Shown: in pieces, positions 8,809 to 18,150 of the stretch
Position numbering within the stretch: position 1 is the first letter of the stretch
Layout of the letters: every line of letters starts with the position of its first letter
DNA from: Labilibacter sediminis
GTDB taxonomy: Bacteria > Bacteroidota > Bacteroidia > Bacteroidales > Marinilabiliaceae
Assembly (NCBI RefSeq): GCF_005877885.1
Contig: NZ_VCHY01000011.1
Location: 62,001-126,000, forward strand
Direction of reading: 5' to 3'
DNA length: 64,000 bases
The notes under the pieces: generated by a model
What the model saw: the letters and a program-made list of their open reading frames with translations, nothing else
Databases searched by the model: none
What the model was told of the DNA's origin: nothing
Translations under genes and position numbers: made by a program

Positions 8809-8900
8809 ATGTCTATTATTTTAGGTCAATGCCAATGCACTGAGAAAACGGTAGAATACAATTATGTAGCTACCTTTCTTCATGGTAAATAATAATAAAA

Positions 8901-9860
8901 TTAGGGCGTTACAATATATTTATCAAGTTGTTGGTTAAAAAAACTTTGAATGATCTGAGTTACAAGCAAACTCATTTCTTTTCTTGTTTCTGTTGTTGCC
9001 GTTCCGGTATGAGGTGTTAAAACTACATTGTCCAGGTTGAGTAATGCATCAGGTATGTGAGGTTCGTTCTCATAAACATCTAAACCAGCACCGGCAATGA
9101 TGTTGTTTTTAAGTGCATCAATAAGGTCGGGCTGGTTAACTACACTACCTCGGGCAGTGTTAATTAAATAAGCACTCTTTTTCATGCAGTTGAGTTCCTT
9201 GCTGCCAATTAAATGAAATGTTTCATCAGTAAGTGGCGTGTTTAATGAAACCACATCGGAGGTTTTCATTAAATCCTCCAGGCTTAGCTTTTTAGCATTG
9301 TATTTTGTTTCAATTTCCGGAGATAATTTTTTTCTTTTACAATAAACAATGTTCATCCCAAAAGCAAGAGCTCTACGTGCTAAAGCTTGGCCAATGGCTC
9401 CCATACCAATAATACCAAGTGTTTTTCCTGTTAATGTAGTGCTTAGGTTTTTCATAACCCCGGTCTGCAGGCCGGTTTTTAATTTTAACTGCTGGTTTAA
9501 AAAGGCAATTTTACGAGCTACAGAAATCATTAATCCCATAGCCAGTTCTGCTGTAGGTTCAGTTACCGGGTCGGGAGTGTTGGTAACTGTAATCCCTTTT
9601 TCTGAAGCATATTTAATATCAATATTATCGTAGCCTACACCAAAATTTGCAATGAGTTTAAGTTTTTTCGCCCTGTCAATGAGTTTGTTGTGTAACTTAA
9701 GGCCAAATACAGAAACAAGAGCATCAGCATCACCAATATGCTTATTAATCTCTTCTTCCGAGATCATATCTTGTTGTGGAAAGATGATCTCATATTCCTT
9801 GCCCATGGTGTTGAATCCACAGTCCGGAATTTTATAGGTCACTACGATTTTTCTTCTCAT
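8901..9860 (-). CDS. D-2-hydroxyacid dehydrogenase (NAD-dependent)
   Basis: A 319-residue D-isomer-specific 2-hydroxyacid dehydrogenase. ANFGVGYDNID marks the end of the N-terminal catalytic half. GKTLGIIGMGAIGQALARRA is the Rossmann nucleotide loop. INTARGSVVNQPDL holds the substrate-binding Arg region, LDVYENEP the Glu, and TPHTGTATTETR the catalytic His. The Arg-Glu-His set is complete. Substrate preference (glyoxylate, hydroxypyruvate, lactate, phosphoglycerate) cannot be fixed; the lack of an ACT domain argues against the long SerA type. Confidence 0.87.
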   Translation of the reverse strand: MRRKIVVTYKIPDCGFNTMGKEYEIIFPQQDMISEEEINKHIGDADALVSVFGLKLHNKLIDRAKKLKLIANFGVGYDNIDIKYASEKGITVTNTPDPVTEPTAELAMGLMISVARKIAFLNQQLKLKTGLQTGVMKNLSTTLTGKTLGIIGMGAIGQALARRALAFGMNIVYCKRKKLSPEIETKYNAKKLSLEDLMKTSDVVSLNTPLTDETFHLIGSKELNCMKKSAYLINTARGSVVNQPDLIDALKNNIIAGAGLDVYENEPHIPDALLNLDNVVLTPHTGTATTETRKEMSLLVTQIIQSFFNQQLDKYIVTP

Positions 9861-9956
9861 GCTAAAGGTATTGTAATAAATATGTAAAACTATCGTTTTT
9901 ATTAGATATCGAAAAGGTAAAGTGACTGATTTATTTTTATAATTCAGTTTGATCCT

Positions 9957-9964
9957 TACTTTTG
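9957..9964 (+). promoter_or_regulatory. Candidate -7 box for the TonB-dependent receptor gene
   Basis: TACTTTTG fits TAnnTTTG. It leaves only about 12-15 nt of leader before the ATG at 9984 but about 40 nt before the ATG at 10011, which helps weigh the start choice. Confidence 0.45.
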
Positions 9965-9983
9965 TTGGTCAGTTATTTGATCC

Positions 9984-12449
9984 ATGAAAAAAGTTCTGAA
10001 ATCTGAATCCATGCTAAAAAAGTTTTTTTTATTGAGTTTGAGTGTGTTGTTTGTTTTTCAAATGTCTGCTCAACAGGTTGTTGTGGTGAGTGGTGTTGTA
10101 AAGTCTTCAGATGGCAACCTCTTGGAACTGGTAAATGTTACCTTAAAAAATAAACCAGGCGGCTCAATTACAAATGAGCATGGAGCATTTTCCATTAAAG
10201 TAAAAGATGAGGGATCTACAATCCTTGTTTTTAGTAGAATTGGTTATGAGGTAAAGGAACTTAAACTGTCATCATTAAAGAGTTTTAAGAATGTTGAAGT
10301 TGTTTTAAATGCCAAAGCAGAATCTATTGAAACGGTTGATGTAAAGGCAGAAAGAGGAGAGAATCAAAATTTTACCAAGATAGATTCTAAGTTGGCGACT
10401 AAGTTACCCGATGCTACAGGCGGAAGCATTGAAGCATTGGTGAAAACCCAAATGGGTGTATCGTCCAATAATGAATTGAGTTCTCAATATCGTGTTCGCG
10501 GAGGTAATTTTGATGAGAATTTGGTTTATGTAAATGACATTGAGGTTTACCGACCTTTTTTGGTACGTTCAGGACAGCAAGAAGGACTGAGTTTCGTAAA
10601 CCCGGAAATGGTTTCTGATATTCGTTTTTCGGCAGGAGGATTTGATGCACGTTATGGCGATAAAATGTCGTCGGTTTTGGATATTAAATATAAACGACCA
10701 ACAGAATTTGCAGGAAGCGCATCAGTTAGTTTGTTAGGTGCTAATGCTCATGTTGAAGGGAGTTCTAAGGATCAGAAATTTACACATATTACTGGAGTTA
10801 GATATAAAACCAACAGGTATTTATTGGGATCGTTAGATGTTTCAGGTGATTATAAGCCTACGTTTTTGGATGTACAAACTTATATGACATATCGTTTGTC
10901 TGATAAATGGAGACTTGGATTCCTGGGGAATATCTCTCAAAATAAATACGACTTTAAGCCGGTAGACAGAGAAACGACTTTTGGTACCATTAACGAAGTA
11001 AAGCAACTTAAAATTTATTTTGAAGGGCAGGAAAGAGATAATTTCTTAACCGGATTTGCTGCCGGGTCACTTGATTTTTCTCCAAACAGCGATAATAATT
11101 ATAAATTGGTAGTATCCGGATACAGAACTTCAGAGGATGAAACATTTGATATAATGGGTCAATACTGGTTGCAGGAGCTCGACCCGAATGGAGAGGTGGT
11201 TGAAAATCCAGATAATATTATTTCAGGAATCGGCGTGGGAACATATTTGGAGCATGCTAGAAATTATTTGTTTGGGGCTATTACCAATGTTGCGTTACGA
11301 GGAGCGCACCGTATCAATAACAATAATATTGAGTGGGAAGTAAAATACCAACACGAGCGTTTTTCTGATATAATTAATGAGTGGGAGATGAGGGATTCTG
11401 CAGGTTATAGTGTACCTGTATCACCTGGAGAGCTTGTGTTAGCCTATGCTTATAATGATGAAAATGATATAAGCTCAAACAGAATAACTGCCTTTGTTCA
11501 GGAAAACAGGAGGTTTGAGCTCAATAAGGGTAATATTGATTTGGCGGTAGGGCTAAGGACCAATTACTGGGATTTTAATGATGAGTTTCTTTTGAGTCCC
11601 CGCGTAAGCGTATTATATGATCCGGAGTGGGAGAGAGACTATCATTTTAAATTTTCCACAGGATTGTATTATCAGAGTCCTTTTTATAAGGAGTACAGGT
11701 CACAAGGCGAAGGAATTAATTACGACATAAAAGCCCAGCAATCTATTCATGTGGTAACTGGTTTCGATTATTATTTTCAATCGTGGCAACGTCCCTTTAA
11801 GTTTTCTACAGAGTTGTATTACAAAAAAATGAAGAATCTTATTCCTTATCAGATCGATAATGTGAGGATTAGGTATTCGGCTAAAAACAATGCTAAAGGA
11901 TATGCTGCCGGATTGGACATGAAGGTAAATGGTGAGTTTGTGAAAGGTGTAGAATCATGGGCCAGTTTATCCATTATGAAATCAGAAGAAGATATTGCTG
12001 ATGATTTTTATATTGATAATGAAACGGGAAATACGGTTTACCCGGGATATATTCCCCGCCCATCGGATCAACGCCTTAATTTTAGTCTGATGTTTCAGGA
12101 TTATATGCCCAATAACCCTTCATTTAAGGTAAATCTTAACTTGTTGTATGGCACCGGATTACCTTTTGGTCCGCCTCGTTCTGAGCGCTATAAGGCTGTT
12201 AACAGAATGCCGGCTTACCGAAGAGTTGATATTGGTTTTTCAAAAGAAATAACAGGCTCTCAGTTAAATCCTAATAAACAATCGGGAGTATTTAAAAACC
12301 TATGGATTGGTCTTGAGGTATTTAACCTGTTTAATATTGATAATACCATTTCGTATTTTTGGGTAACCGATATTTATAACCGTCAGTATGCTGTGCCTAA
12401 TTATTTGACGTCGCGCAGATTAAATGTAAAACTGGTTACTCGTTTTTAA
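9984..12449 (+). CDS. TonB-dependent outer-membrane receptor with carboxypeptidase-like N-terminal domain
   Basis: This 821-residue outer-membrane transporter has a signal peptide ending near FQMSAQ. A CarboxypepD_reg-like beta domain follows (VVSGVVKSSDGNLLELVNVTL...FSRIGYEV). The plug domain contains YRVRGGNFDENLVYVNDIEVYRP, and the rest is a 22-strand-type barrel ending in an aromatic residue (LNVKLVTRF). It lacks a SusD partner and is shorter than SusC proteins, so an iron, cofactor or small-ligand uptake role is more likely than glycan uptake, but the ligand is unknown. ATG 10011 (MLKKFFLLSL) gives a more typical signal peptide than ATG 9984. The convergent neighbour is an Omp85-type barrel. 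Confidence 0.9.
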   Translation: MKKVLKSESMLKKFFLLSLSVLFVFQMSAQQVVVVSGVVKSSDGNLLELVNVTLKNKPGGSITNEHGAFSIKVKDEGSTILVFSRIGYEVKELKLSSLKSFKNVEVVLNAKAESIETVDVKAERGENQNFTKIDSKLATKLPDATGGSIEALVKTQMGVSSNNELSSQYRVRGGNFDENLVYVNDIEVYRPFLVRSGQQEGLSFVNPEMVSDIRFSAGGFDARYGDKMSSVLDIKYKRPTEFAGSASVSLLGANAHVEGSSKDQKFTHITGVRYKTNRYLLGSLDVSGDYKPTFLDVQTYMTYRLSDKWRLGFLGNISQNKYDFKPVDRETTFGTINEVKQLKIYFEGQERDNFLTGFAAGSLDFSPNSDNNYKLVVSGYRTSEDETFDIMGQYWLQELDPNGEVVENPDNIISGIGVGTYLEHARNYLFGAITNVALRGAHRINNNNIEWEVKYQHERFSDIINEWEMRDSAGYSVPVSPGELVLAYAYNDENDISSNRITAFVQENRRFELNKGNIDLAVGLRTNYWDFNDEFLLSPRVSVLYDPEWERDYHFKFSTGLYYQSPFYKEYRSQGEGINYDIKAQQSIHVVTGFDYYFQSWQRPFKFSTELYYKKMKNLIPYQIDNVRIRYSAKNNAKGYAAGLDMKVNGEFVKGVESWASLSIMKSEEDIADDFYIDNETGNTVYPGYIPRPSDQRLNFSLMFQDYMPNNPSFKVNLNLLYGTGLPFGPPRSERYKAVNRMPAYRRVDIGFSKEITGSQLNPNKQSGVFKNLWIGLEVFNLFNIDNTISYFWVTDIYNRQYAVPNYLTSRRLNVKLVTRF

Positions 12450-12493
12450 GAAGTTGTTTTATTTGTTGATAGGAAAGTAAAATGTTCTAAATA

Positions 12494-12534
12494 TTTCACG
12501 CAGATAACACAATAAATGCGTCATCTACGTGAAA
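12494..12534. terminator. Hairpin between convergent genes
   Basis: The arms TTTCACGCAGATAACAC and GCGTCATCTACGTGAAA pair with a few mismatches around a 7-base loop. It lies between the convergent receptor and barrel genes and is followed by a T-rich run on the plus strand, so it probably ends transcription from both sides. Confidence 0.55.
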
Positions 12535-12539
12535 GATTT

Positions 12540-13634
12540 TTATTTATCTCCGAAGGTCTCAGCAATTCTGAAATATAACCCCCAATCATCTTGTCCTGCA
12601 GCTACATCAATTCCAATGTTTATTTTCTCAGAAGGGATGGCCATATAGCGCAGTCCAATACCACCTCCGGGCAACAGGTCTTTAAATTTAATTTCAGTTG
12701 GACTGTTTACGGCTGTAGCAATACCTCCAAAAGCTACCATACCCCATTTTTTGTAAAAGTTCCAGCGATATTCACCCTGGATGTTGTAAACCTGATCGGC
12801 GCGGTGCTTACCATTGGTATAACCGCGGATATCATCCCTGCCAACTACGTACTGACCCTCGAAAGGTACATCGCCAGTGGCAATTAAAGCGGTAACACGA
12901 GCAGCTATCACTTCTTTTTTACTTAATCCGAAAAACTTGGTGAAATCAAATTCGTACTTATCAAAATCATAAGCAGAACCCCAGCTATCGCGGTAATGAC
13001 CGGTTTTAAAATTCATGTAATCACCACTGTGCGGGTTGTAAATGAAGTCACGCGAATCGTGAGAAATGACAAAGCCAATGTGACTGAAATTTTGTTTTTC
13101 TGCCTCCGTGCCTTCAATATCATAGCTGGTGAGTATCTTCTGATTAAAATACTTGGCCCCAAGATACCAGCGCTTATACACCCGTCGCTGCGCTTCAATA
13201 ATAAAAATGTCGTGTAGTGAGTTAAAATCAATAAAGCCGCCATAGCCTGCATCGTAATATTGAAAATTAACCGAGGCATCGCCATAAGCCAGTGTCAGGC
13301 GGTAATTGTCCTCATCAAAATACATTTTTGTGTACAAGGCCCAGTACCACGATTTATTAGTTGTATAGCCTACCATCGCCCCAGCCATTGACAATGGCGA
13401 AATGGTATCTTGGGGATTTAGCTTATAAAACGCATTGACCAACGCCGCCATATTCCATCCTAATGCAGGATCGTAGTTAACAATAGGTACTGCAGCAAAA
13501 TTAACGTTGTGCTTTTTCCAGAAAGTTTGTTTTGTAGTATCTGCTTCAGCATTTTCTTTGTCCGGTTCTTGGGCCAGACAAAAGGTTTGAGTTAAAAAGA
13601 AGAAGCTTAAAATTAGAAGTAGGTTTTTTTTCAT
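12540..13634 (-). CDS. Small Omp85 (BamA/TamA-family) outer-membrane barrel protein
   Basis: This 364-residue protein has a signal peptide (ends FCLAQ) and then a predicted 16-strand barrel directly. The Omp85 lid-loop motif appears as VGRDDIRGYTNGKHR (the VRGY/F element). ISHDSRDFIYNPHSGDYMNF is typical of the barrel's first half. No POTRA repeats are visible, unlike BamA or TamA, so it is not the essential assembly factor. It could export or place a specific partner, or act as a porin-like barrel. The two DUF1254 lipoprotein genes lie directly upstream on the same strand, suggesting a functional link, although a terminator hairpin separates it from the nearest. Confidence 0.82.
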   Translation of the reverse strand: MKKNLLLILSFFFLTQTFCLAQEPDKENAEADTTKQTFWKKHNVNFAAVPIVNYDPALGWNMAALVNAFYKLNPQDTISPLSMAGAMVGYTTNKSWYWALYTKMYFDEDNYRLTLAYGDASVNFQYYDAGYGGFIDFNSLHDIFIIEAQRRVYKRWYLGAKYFNQKILTSYDIEGTEAEKQNFSHIGFVISHDSRDFIYNPHSGDYMNFKTGHYRDSWGSAYDFDKYEFDFTKFFGLSKKEVIAARVTALIATGDVPFEGQYVVGRDDIRGYTNGKHRADQVYNIQGEYRWNFYKKWGMVAFGGIATAVNSPTEIKFKDLLPGGGIGLRYMAIPSEKINIGIDVAAGQDDWGLYFRIAETFGDK

Positions 13635-13655
13635 AGTGTTTTTTGTAATGATATA

Positions 13656-13684
13656 GCCTGACGGATGATTAAAATCTGTCAGGC
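13656..13684 (-). terminator. Terminator-like hairpin after the first DUF1254 gene
   Basis: GCCTGACGGAT and ATCTGTCAGGC form a nearly perfect stem around GATTAAA, just past the stop of the 491-residue DUF1254 protein. The T-run on the minus strand is weak, so termination may be partial. Confidence 0.5.
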
Positions 13685-13710
13685 AGTTATAATTAGGGAA
13701 ATTTTGTCAT

Positions 13711-15186
13711 TTACTTTTTCAGTTTCACTATATCATCCGGTTTCCATGTTTGATCGAAATAGGATTCAAGTGGCCCATATAGTCGAATGTAAACAAACCA
13801 GCCTTCACCAGGTATTGTTTTTACCCAGTTCTTCTCAAAGCCTTCGGGTGCTTTGTCCGGTCCAAAATAGATGTCAATGGAACCATCTTCATTAACCACT
13901 GGCTCATCATAAGTACTCACACTTGGTTTGGGTTGTCCATTCTGTAATAAGGAGCGTGTATCAGGATGGTATACTGTAGTTGACCAGAAATCCTTAGCGG
14001 GAATTCCAGTGGGTAGATGTAGTTTGTAATTATGATCACCCATCAGAAAGTTATCATCAGCATCGCGGTATGTACCAAGATATTGTGAACCAATGCCAAC
14101 CATTTTGCGGGCCATGGCCGGTGTAATCACAATTGCTTCGTAATGGAAAAGTAACCTGGCATCGAGCAGCATTGCATCTTCGTCCATAAACTCATGGCTT
14201 CCACCGATAAAGATGGTTTCGTACTTACGATCGGAATAAATCCTGGCTCTTTTATCCCTGTGCGAATAGGCATTGGATTTAGAAATGGCTTCACCGATTT
14301 TAATTCCTTCTGTAAACCTTTCCTTTTGTGTTTCGGAAGGGGCAAAAGGTTTACCTTTTTCAATGCCAATAGCTTTTAATAAACCCAACTCATAGGCTGT
14401 AAAAGCTGTCGATGGTTCATACTGGACAATCTTATTCAAAAGGTCGAAGTACGTAATATCGCGAGGGTGCGTTGTGTCACCTCCTTTAAATGATAAACTT
14501 TCATATTTAGCATCATCCCTTGGCCCTGTAGCTAAAGGATATATCTTGAAGTTCTTTTTGTAATAGTTAATAGCGTCTTCTCCTGTTCCGGTGTTTTGAA
14601 CAAATCCGCGCACCATTACCCAATTACGATAGGTTGGACACTCAAAAACGAAATATCCATCCGGTACCTCACCTTTATATCCCGGAGGTAGTAAAAGGTA
14701 TTTTCCACCTTTCCCCTGATCAGGCCCTGCATTTCCCAAGTCGGTAATAAAGCGCATCCAGCCGTCATCAACCATTCCTAATACATTGGGAGGAGTTTCA
14801 ACAACAGTAGGGCCGTCTGCTTTTAAATCAGTAAATGCAGTAGAGTATATACTTTCGGTATTATAAGTTAATCCGATGGCTCCTGATTTACCTTCTCCAG
14901 GCTCGGTATAAACACCTACATCACCAGCCCTGGTCAGGCCATAGTCGTTTATAGTGCTCTCAAAAATAGCATTCTGAGATGTCATTGACATAAACTCCAG
15001 GTATACCTGTGTGGCACGTTGTATGTCCAGTTGTTTATAGGCTTTTTCGATTGTTGCGTCTGTAGGGTATCCGCCCACATATTCAAATGATTTCTGACAA
15101 CAATGGTCGTTTGTTTGTTTAACTTGTGTACATGATGTAATGCACATTATTAATATTGCTGTAGCGGCAATGAATAAGTTTTTCAT
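13711..15186 (-). CDS. DUF1254/DUF1214 domain lipoprotein (long paralogue)
   Basis: A 491-residue protein with a lipoprotein signal (ILIMCITSCTQ, lipobox Cys near residue 20). The N-terminal DUF1254 region runs from about residue 45 to 190 (YSTAFTDLKADGPTVVETP). The C-terminal DUF1214 region covers about residues 370-485 (FWSTTVYHPDTRSLLQNG...GWFVYIRLYGP). Proteins with this pair of domains are widespread envelope proteins without a settled biochemical role. A second, shorter copy lies immediately upstream. The pairing with an Omp85-type barrel downstream suggests a shared envelope task, which is inference. Confidence 0.87.
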   Translation of the reverse strand: MKNLFIAATAILIMCITSCTQVKQTNDHCCQKSFEYVGGYPTDATIEKAYKQLDIQRATQVYLEFMSMTSQNAIFESTINDYGLTRAGDVGVYTEPGEGKSGAIGLTYNTESIYSTAFTDLKADGPTVVETPPNVLGMVDDGWMRFITDLGNAGPDQGKGGKYLLLPPGYKGEVPDGYFVFECPTYRNWVMVRGFVQNTGTGEDAINYYKKNFKIYPLATGPRDDAKYESLSFKGGDTTHPRDITYFDLLNKIVQYEPSTAFTAYELGLLKAIGIEKGKPFAPSETQKERFTEGIKIGEAISKSNAYSHRDKRARIYSDRKYETIFIGGSHEFMDEDAMLLDARLLFHYEAIVITPAMARKMVGIGSQYLGTYRDADDNFLMGDHNYKLHLPTGIPAKDFWSTTVYHPDTRSLLQNGQPKPSVSTYDEPVVNEDGSIDIYFGPDKAPEGFEKNWVKTIPGEGWFVYIRLYGPLESYFDQTWKPDDIVKLKK

Positions 15187-15308
15187 GATTAGAATCTGGT
15201 TTAATAAACCATATCGAACTCGTCAGTTTTGTCATTCTCCTGTGTGAGAAACTCTACTCATGACTCGTTTCATGGTGATATTTGGTTGTTTAATTAATTG
15301 AATATTTT

Positions 15309-15337
15309 AAAAGCCTGCATTTCGATTACAGGCTTTT
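15309..15337 (-). terminator. Intrinsic terminator between the two DUF1254 genes
   Basis: AAAAGCCTG and CAGGCTTTT form a perfect 9-bp stem around an 11-base loop, directly past the stop of the 398-residue paralogue. Read on the minus strand the right arm ends in TTTT. The two paralogues therefore probably form separate or attenuated transcription units. Confidence 0.7.
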
Positions 15338-15345
15338 GGTTGTTT

Positions 15346-16542
15346 TTACTCGCAATAGCCTTGGGGAAGATTACTTAAATCCGGTTTGTAAAAACGGGTT
15401 ACGAAATAATAAGGCTCGCCTGCATTAACCGGCATCCAATAGGTACCATCTTTAGGATCTTCTACACTAAAGGTGATTGTCACATTGCCGTTTTCATCAG
15501 GCGTTGTATTATATGCATTAAATACATCATTTTTACCTGGCAAAGTATTCCTTGTTAACAGGCTATAACGGGTAACGGACCAAAACTCTTGCACTCCACG
15601 TGGTTGATAAGGGAATGAAAATACCTCCGTTTTATCGCCATTAAAAAGTTGACCATCGCAATTCACAAATCCCGCTTCATAAAGTGCATGCTCGGCAGGT
15701 AGTCCCAGGTGTCCAATTATTGCACAAGCTCTATATTCAGGGTCATTGCTATTGGGCTCTTTACTGTCAATTGGGCCAAAACCTCCCATATTATTGGGGA
15801 TGGTTTTCATTCTGTTAGCCACCCATGCAGTAACCTTGTTGTAATCATCAATCAAATAAGCATTTAATGACGCCAGTAATCCTTTGTTTTGAGGATAGAT
15901 ATCGTGTGTTTCAATCACATGCTTTACATAGTCGGTCTCTGCAATTTTAAATTCTTTGCTTACACCTGACAATGTGATTTTTTCCTGTACGGCTAGTGTA
16001 TTCATCATATCTTTAGGTGTTTTAACCTGAATGCGAATAAAAAGGTGAGGATAATCACCAGGGCTTTCAATAATTTTAGCTCCTACAGGTACCTTCATAT
16101 CTTTACCTATTCGTACAAAGGTGTATTTACCAACCGGACGAATCTCATCAAAGATGGTGTAATGCTCCTGGTCGGTAATATGGATTGACCAGTAACGGTC
16201 GTCAATATCAGCAGGAAATTCTACCGTAACCGGTCCTTCGCTTAAGTCGATAACCGCTTTAGTGTATAAGTGATCCAATGCCGGGGTAACAACCGGGTCG
16301 GTACCTTCTGTAGGAAGTTCTTTTGTATGCAATAATTTATTGGTTCCGCCAGCAGCTTCCGCTGTTTGTACCATATAGCGTGTATGGTGATAAGCTTTGT
16401 AAGCGTGTAATTCAGCATCAGAAGGGCGCTCAGGTGTAACGGTCGATTTAGCTTTTTTTTCTGTTTTTTTTGTCTGTGTGTTGCAAGCGGTAAAACTAAT
16501 GGCAATAAGCATTGCTGTTACGAATAGGGAGATGTTTTTCAT
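15346..16542 (-). CDS. DUF1254/DUF1214 domain lipoprotein (short paralogue)
   Basis: A 398-residue paralogue of the neighbouring protein with its own lipoprotein signal (LIAISFTACNTQ). The DUF1254 part is seen in YTKAVIDLSEGPVTVEFP and RYWSIHITDQEHYTIFDE. The DUF1214 part is seen in EFWSVTRYSLLTRNTLPG and YFVTRFYKPDLSNLP. A low-complexity Lys/Thr linker follows the lipidated Cys. It is about 90 residues shorter than its neighbour, mostly in the middle. The function is unknown; membrane attachment facing the periplasm or cell surface is inferred from the lipobox. Confidence 0.87.
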   Translation of the reverse strand: MKNISLFVTAMLIAISFTACNTQTKKTEKKAKSTVTPERPSDAELHAYKAYHHTRYMVQTAEAAGGTNKLLHTKELPTEGTDPVVTPALDHLYTKAVIDLSEGPVTVEFPADIDDRYWSIHITDQEHYTIFDEIRPVGKYTFVRIGKDMKVPVGAKIIESPGDYPHLFIRIQVKTPKDMMNTLAVQEKITLSGVSKEFKIAETDYVKHVIETHDIYPQNKGLLASLNAYLIDDYNKVTAWVANRMKTIPNNMGGFGPIDSKEPNSNDPEYRACAIIGHLGLPAEHALYEAGFVNCDGQLFNGDKTEVFSFPYQPRGVQEFWSVTRYSLLTRNTLPGKNDVFNAYNTTPDENGNVTITFSVEDPKDGTYWMPVNAGEPYYFVTRFYKPDLSNLPQGYCE

Positions 16543-16660
16543 GTTGTTTATGTTATAGGTTGTTTGTTAATATGGTTGATTTAAGCGTTTTTTTACATGT
16601 TGTATAGGTAATAATAAAGAGAAAATATTTTGTTATAAGTTATTATATTCTTGACACATA

Positions 16661-16668
16661 CAAAAATA
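16661..16668 (-). promoter_or_regulatory. Candidate -7 box for the short DUF1254 gene
   Basis: The minus strand reads TATTTTTG (TAnnTTTG), about 120 bases upstream of the ATG, implying a leader of roughly 110 nt. Confidence 0.4.
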
Positions 16669-16819
16669 TATAGCATCAAAAAAACAAGGTTGGCTTAAAA
16701 CTATTTATTGTTAGCGTTATCGTAATTAACCTGTTATTATGCTGGTTTTTCTATTAGTATGTTCTTATGCCTCTGTTTTCTGACTGATAAAACTCATCAT
16801 CATCTACAATCAATTGTAT

Positions 16820-16827
16820 TAAATTTG
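16820..16827 (+). promoter_or_regulatory. Candidate -7 box for rocD
   Basis: TAAATTTG fits TAnnTTTG and lies 37 bases before the ATG, giving a short leader of about 30 nt. Confidence 0.45.
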
Positions 16828-16863
16828 AATATTATGTAGTGTTTTACTTATAAAGGATTTAAA

Positions 16864-18090
16864 ATGAGTGATTTTAAAATGACAGCCGAAGATTATATAA
16901 AGCGAGAAGATAAGTTTGGAGCTCATAATTATCACCCACTTCCTGTAGTTTTAGACAGGGGAGAAGGGATTTTTGTATGGGATACTGATGGCAAAAAGTA
17001 TTACGATTTTTTGTCGGCATATTCGGCTGTAAACCAAGGACATTGTCATCCTAAAATAATAGAGGCACTTACTGCTCAGGCAGGAAAATTAACATTAACA
17101 TCCAGGGCATTTTATAGTAGTGTGTTGGGAGAGTTTGAAGAATATATTACCAGATATTTTGGTTACGATAAGGTATTGCCCATGAATACCGGTGCAGAGG
17201 CGGATGAAACAGCCATTAAGCTTTGTCGAAAATGGGCTTATGAGAAAAAAGGAGTAACAGAGAATAAAGCGAAGATTATTGTTTGTGATGGTAATTTTCA
17301 TGGCAGAACCATCACCATCATTTCCATGTCAACAGATCCGGATTCGTATACAGGTTTTGGTCCGTATACACCAGGATTTGAAGTTGTGCCTTATAATGAT
17401 ACTGATGCTTTGGAAACTGCCTTAAATGATCCACATGTAGCTGGTTTCTTAGTGGAGCCTATTCAGGGAGAAGCAGGTGTTTATGTGCCTGATGATGGTT
17501 ATTTGAAAAAAGCTTATGATTTATGTAAGGCGAATAATGTATTGTTTATTGCCGATGAGGTTCAAACTGGAATTGCGCGTACAGGTAAAATGTTAGCTTG
17601 CGATTACGAGGGTGTTCGTCCTGATATATTAATCTTGGGTAAGGCAGTTTCAGGAGGAGTATTTCCTGTTTCTGCGGTGTTGGCAGATGATGATGTGATG
17701 TTGTGTATAAAGCCTGGAGAGCATGGTTCAACTTATGGGGGTAATCCGCTTGGGTGTAAGGTAGCTATGGCTGCTCTTGAGGTGATCAAGGAGGAAAATT
17801 TGGAAGATAATGCCATGCATCTGGGTGATATTTTTAGAACAGAGTTGAAAAAGATTGATTCTGATATGATTGAACTGGTGCGTGGTAAAGGATTATTGAA
17901 TGCAGTGGTGATTAAACCTAAAAATGGCAAAACAGCATGGGATGTTTGTATGGCCATGAAAGAGAATGGCTTAATTGCCAAACCTACTCACGGGCATATC
18001 ATTCGCTTCGCCCCGCCATTGGTTATTAATGAAACTCAACTAATGGAAGCTATTGAAATTATTAAAAAAACTTTTGCTCAGTTTGAATAA
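16864..18090 (+). CDS. rocD: Ornithine--oxo-acid transaminase
   Basis: Class III PLP aminotransferase of 408 residues that converts ornithine plus 2-oxoglutarate to glutamate semialdehyde plus glutamate. [19 protein letters not shown] at the N-terminus, [17 protein letters not shown] and [17 protein letters not shown] are typical of ornithine aminotransferases. [16 protein letters not shown] carries the PLP-binding Asp, and ILGKAVSGG the Schiff-base Lys (about residue 260). [17 protein letters not shown] closes the active site. The Tyr after the N-terminal helix and the NYHP motif favour RocD over acetylornithine aminotransferase. Its single-gene context suggests arginine/ornithine catabolism or proline supply. 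Confidence 0.93.
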   Translation: MSDFKMTAEDYIKREDKFGAHNYHPLPVVLDRGEGIFVWDTDGKKYYDFLSAYSAVNQGHCHPKIIEALTAQAGKLTLTSRAFYSSVLGEFEEYITRYFGYDKVLPMNTGAEADETAIKLCRKWAYEKKGVTENKAKIIVCDGNFHGRTITIISMSTDPDSYTGFGPYTPGFEVVPYNDTDALETALNDPHVAGFLVEPIQGEAGVYVPDDGYLKKAYDLCKANNVLFIADEVQTGIARTGKMLACDYEGVRPDILILGKAVSGGVFPVSAVLADDDVMLCIKPGEHGSTYGGNPLGCKVAMAALEVIKEENLEDNAMHLGDIFRTELKKIDSDMIELVRGKGLLNAVVIKPKNGKTAWDVCMAMKENGLIAKPTHGHIIRFAPPLVINETQLMEAIEIIKKTFAQFE

Positions 18091-18105
18091 AGAAAGAAAA
18101 GAATT

Positions 18106-18142
18106 AAAAAGCACTATTCTTAGCTTAAGTGTAGTGCTTTTT
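18106..18142. terminator. Bidirectional terminator, rocD / SDR
   Basis: AAAAAGCACTA and TAGTGCTTTTT form an 11-bp perfect stem between convergent genes, with A- and T-tracts on both sides, so it should work in both directions. Confidence 0.85.
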
Positions 18143-18150
18143 ATAATCAG

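Larger units (their letters stand above)
16543..16863. other. Divergent intergenic region, DUF1254 gene / rocD
   Basis: 321 bp without a gene. It carries a candidate -7 box for each flanking gene (16661-16668 on the minus strand, 16820-16827 on the plus strand). No repeat element or structured RNA was recognised. Confidence 0.6.

Noticed and set aside
9984-12449. Receptor considered as SusC of a polysaccharide utilisation locus
   Set aside because: It is shorter than SusC proteins, no SusD-like lipoprotein or glycoside hydrolase is nearby, and the flanking genes are unrelated.
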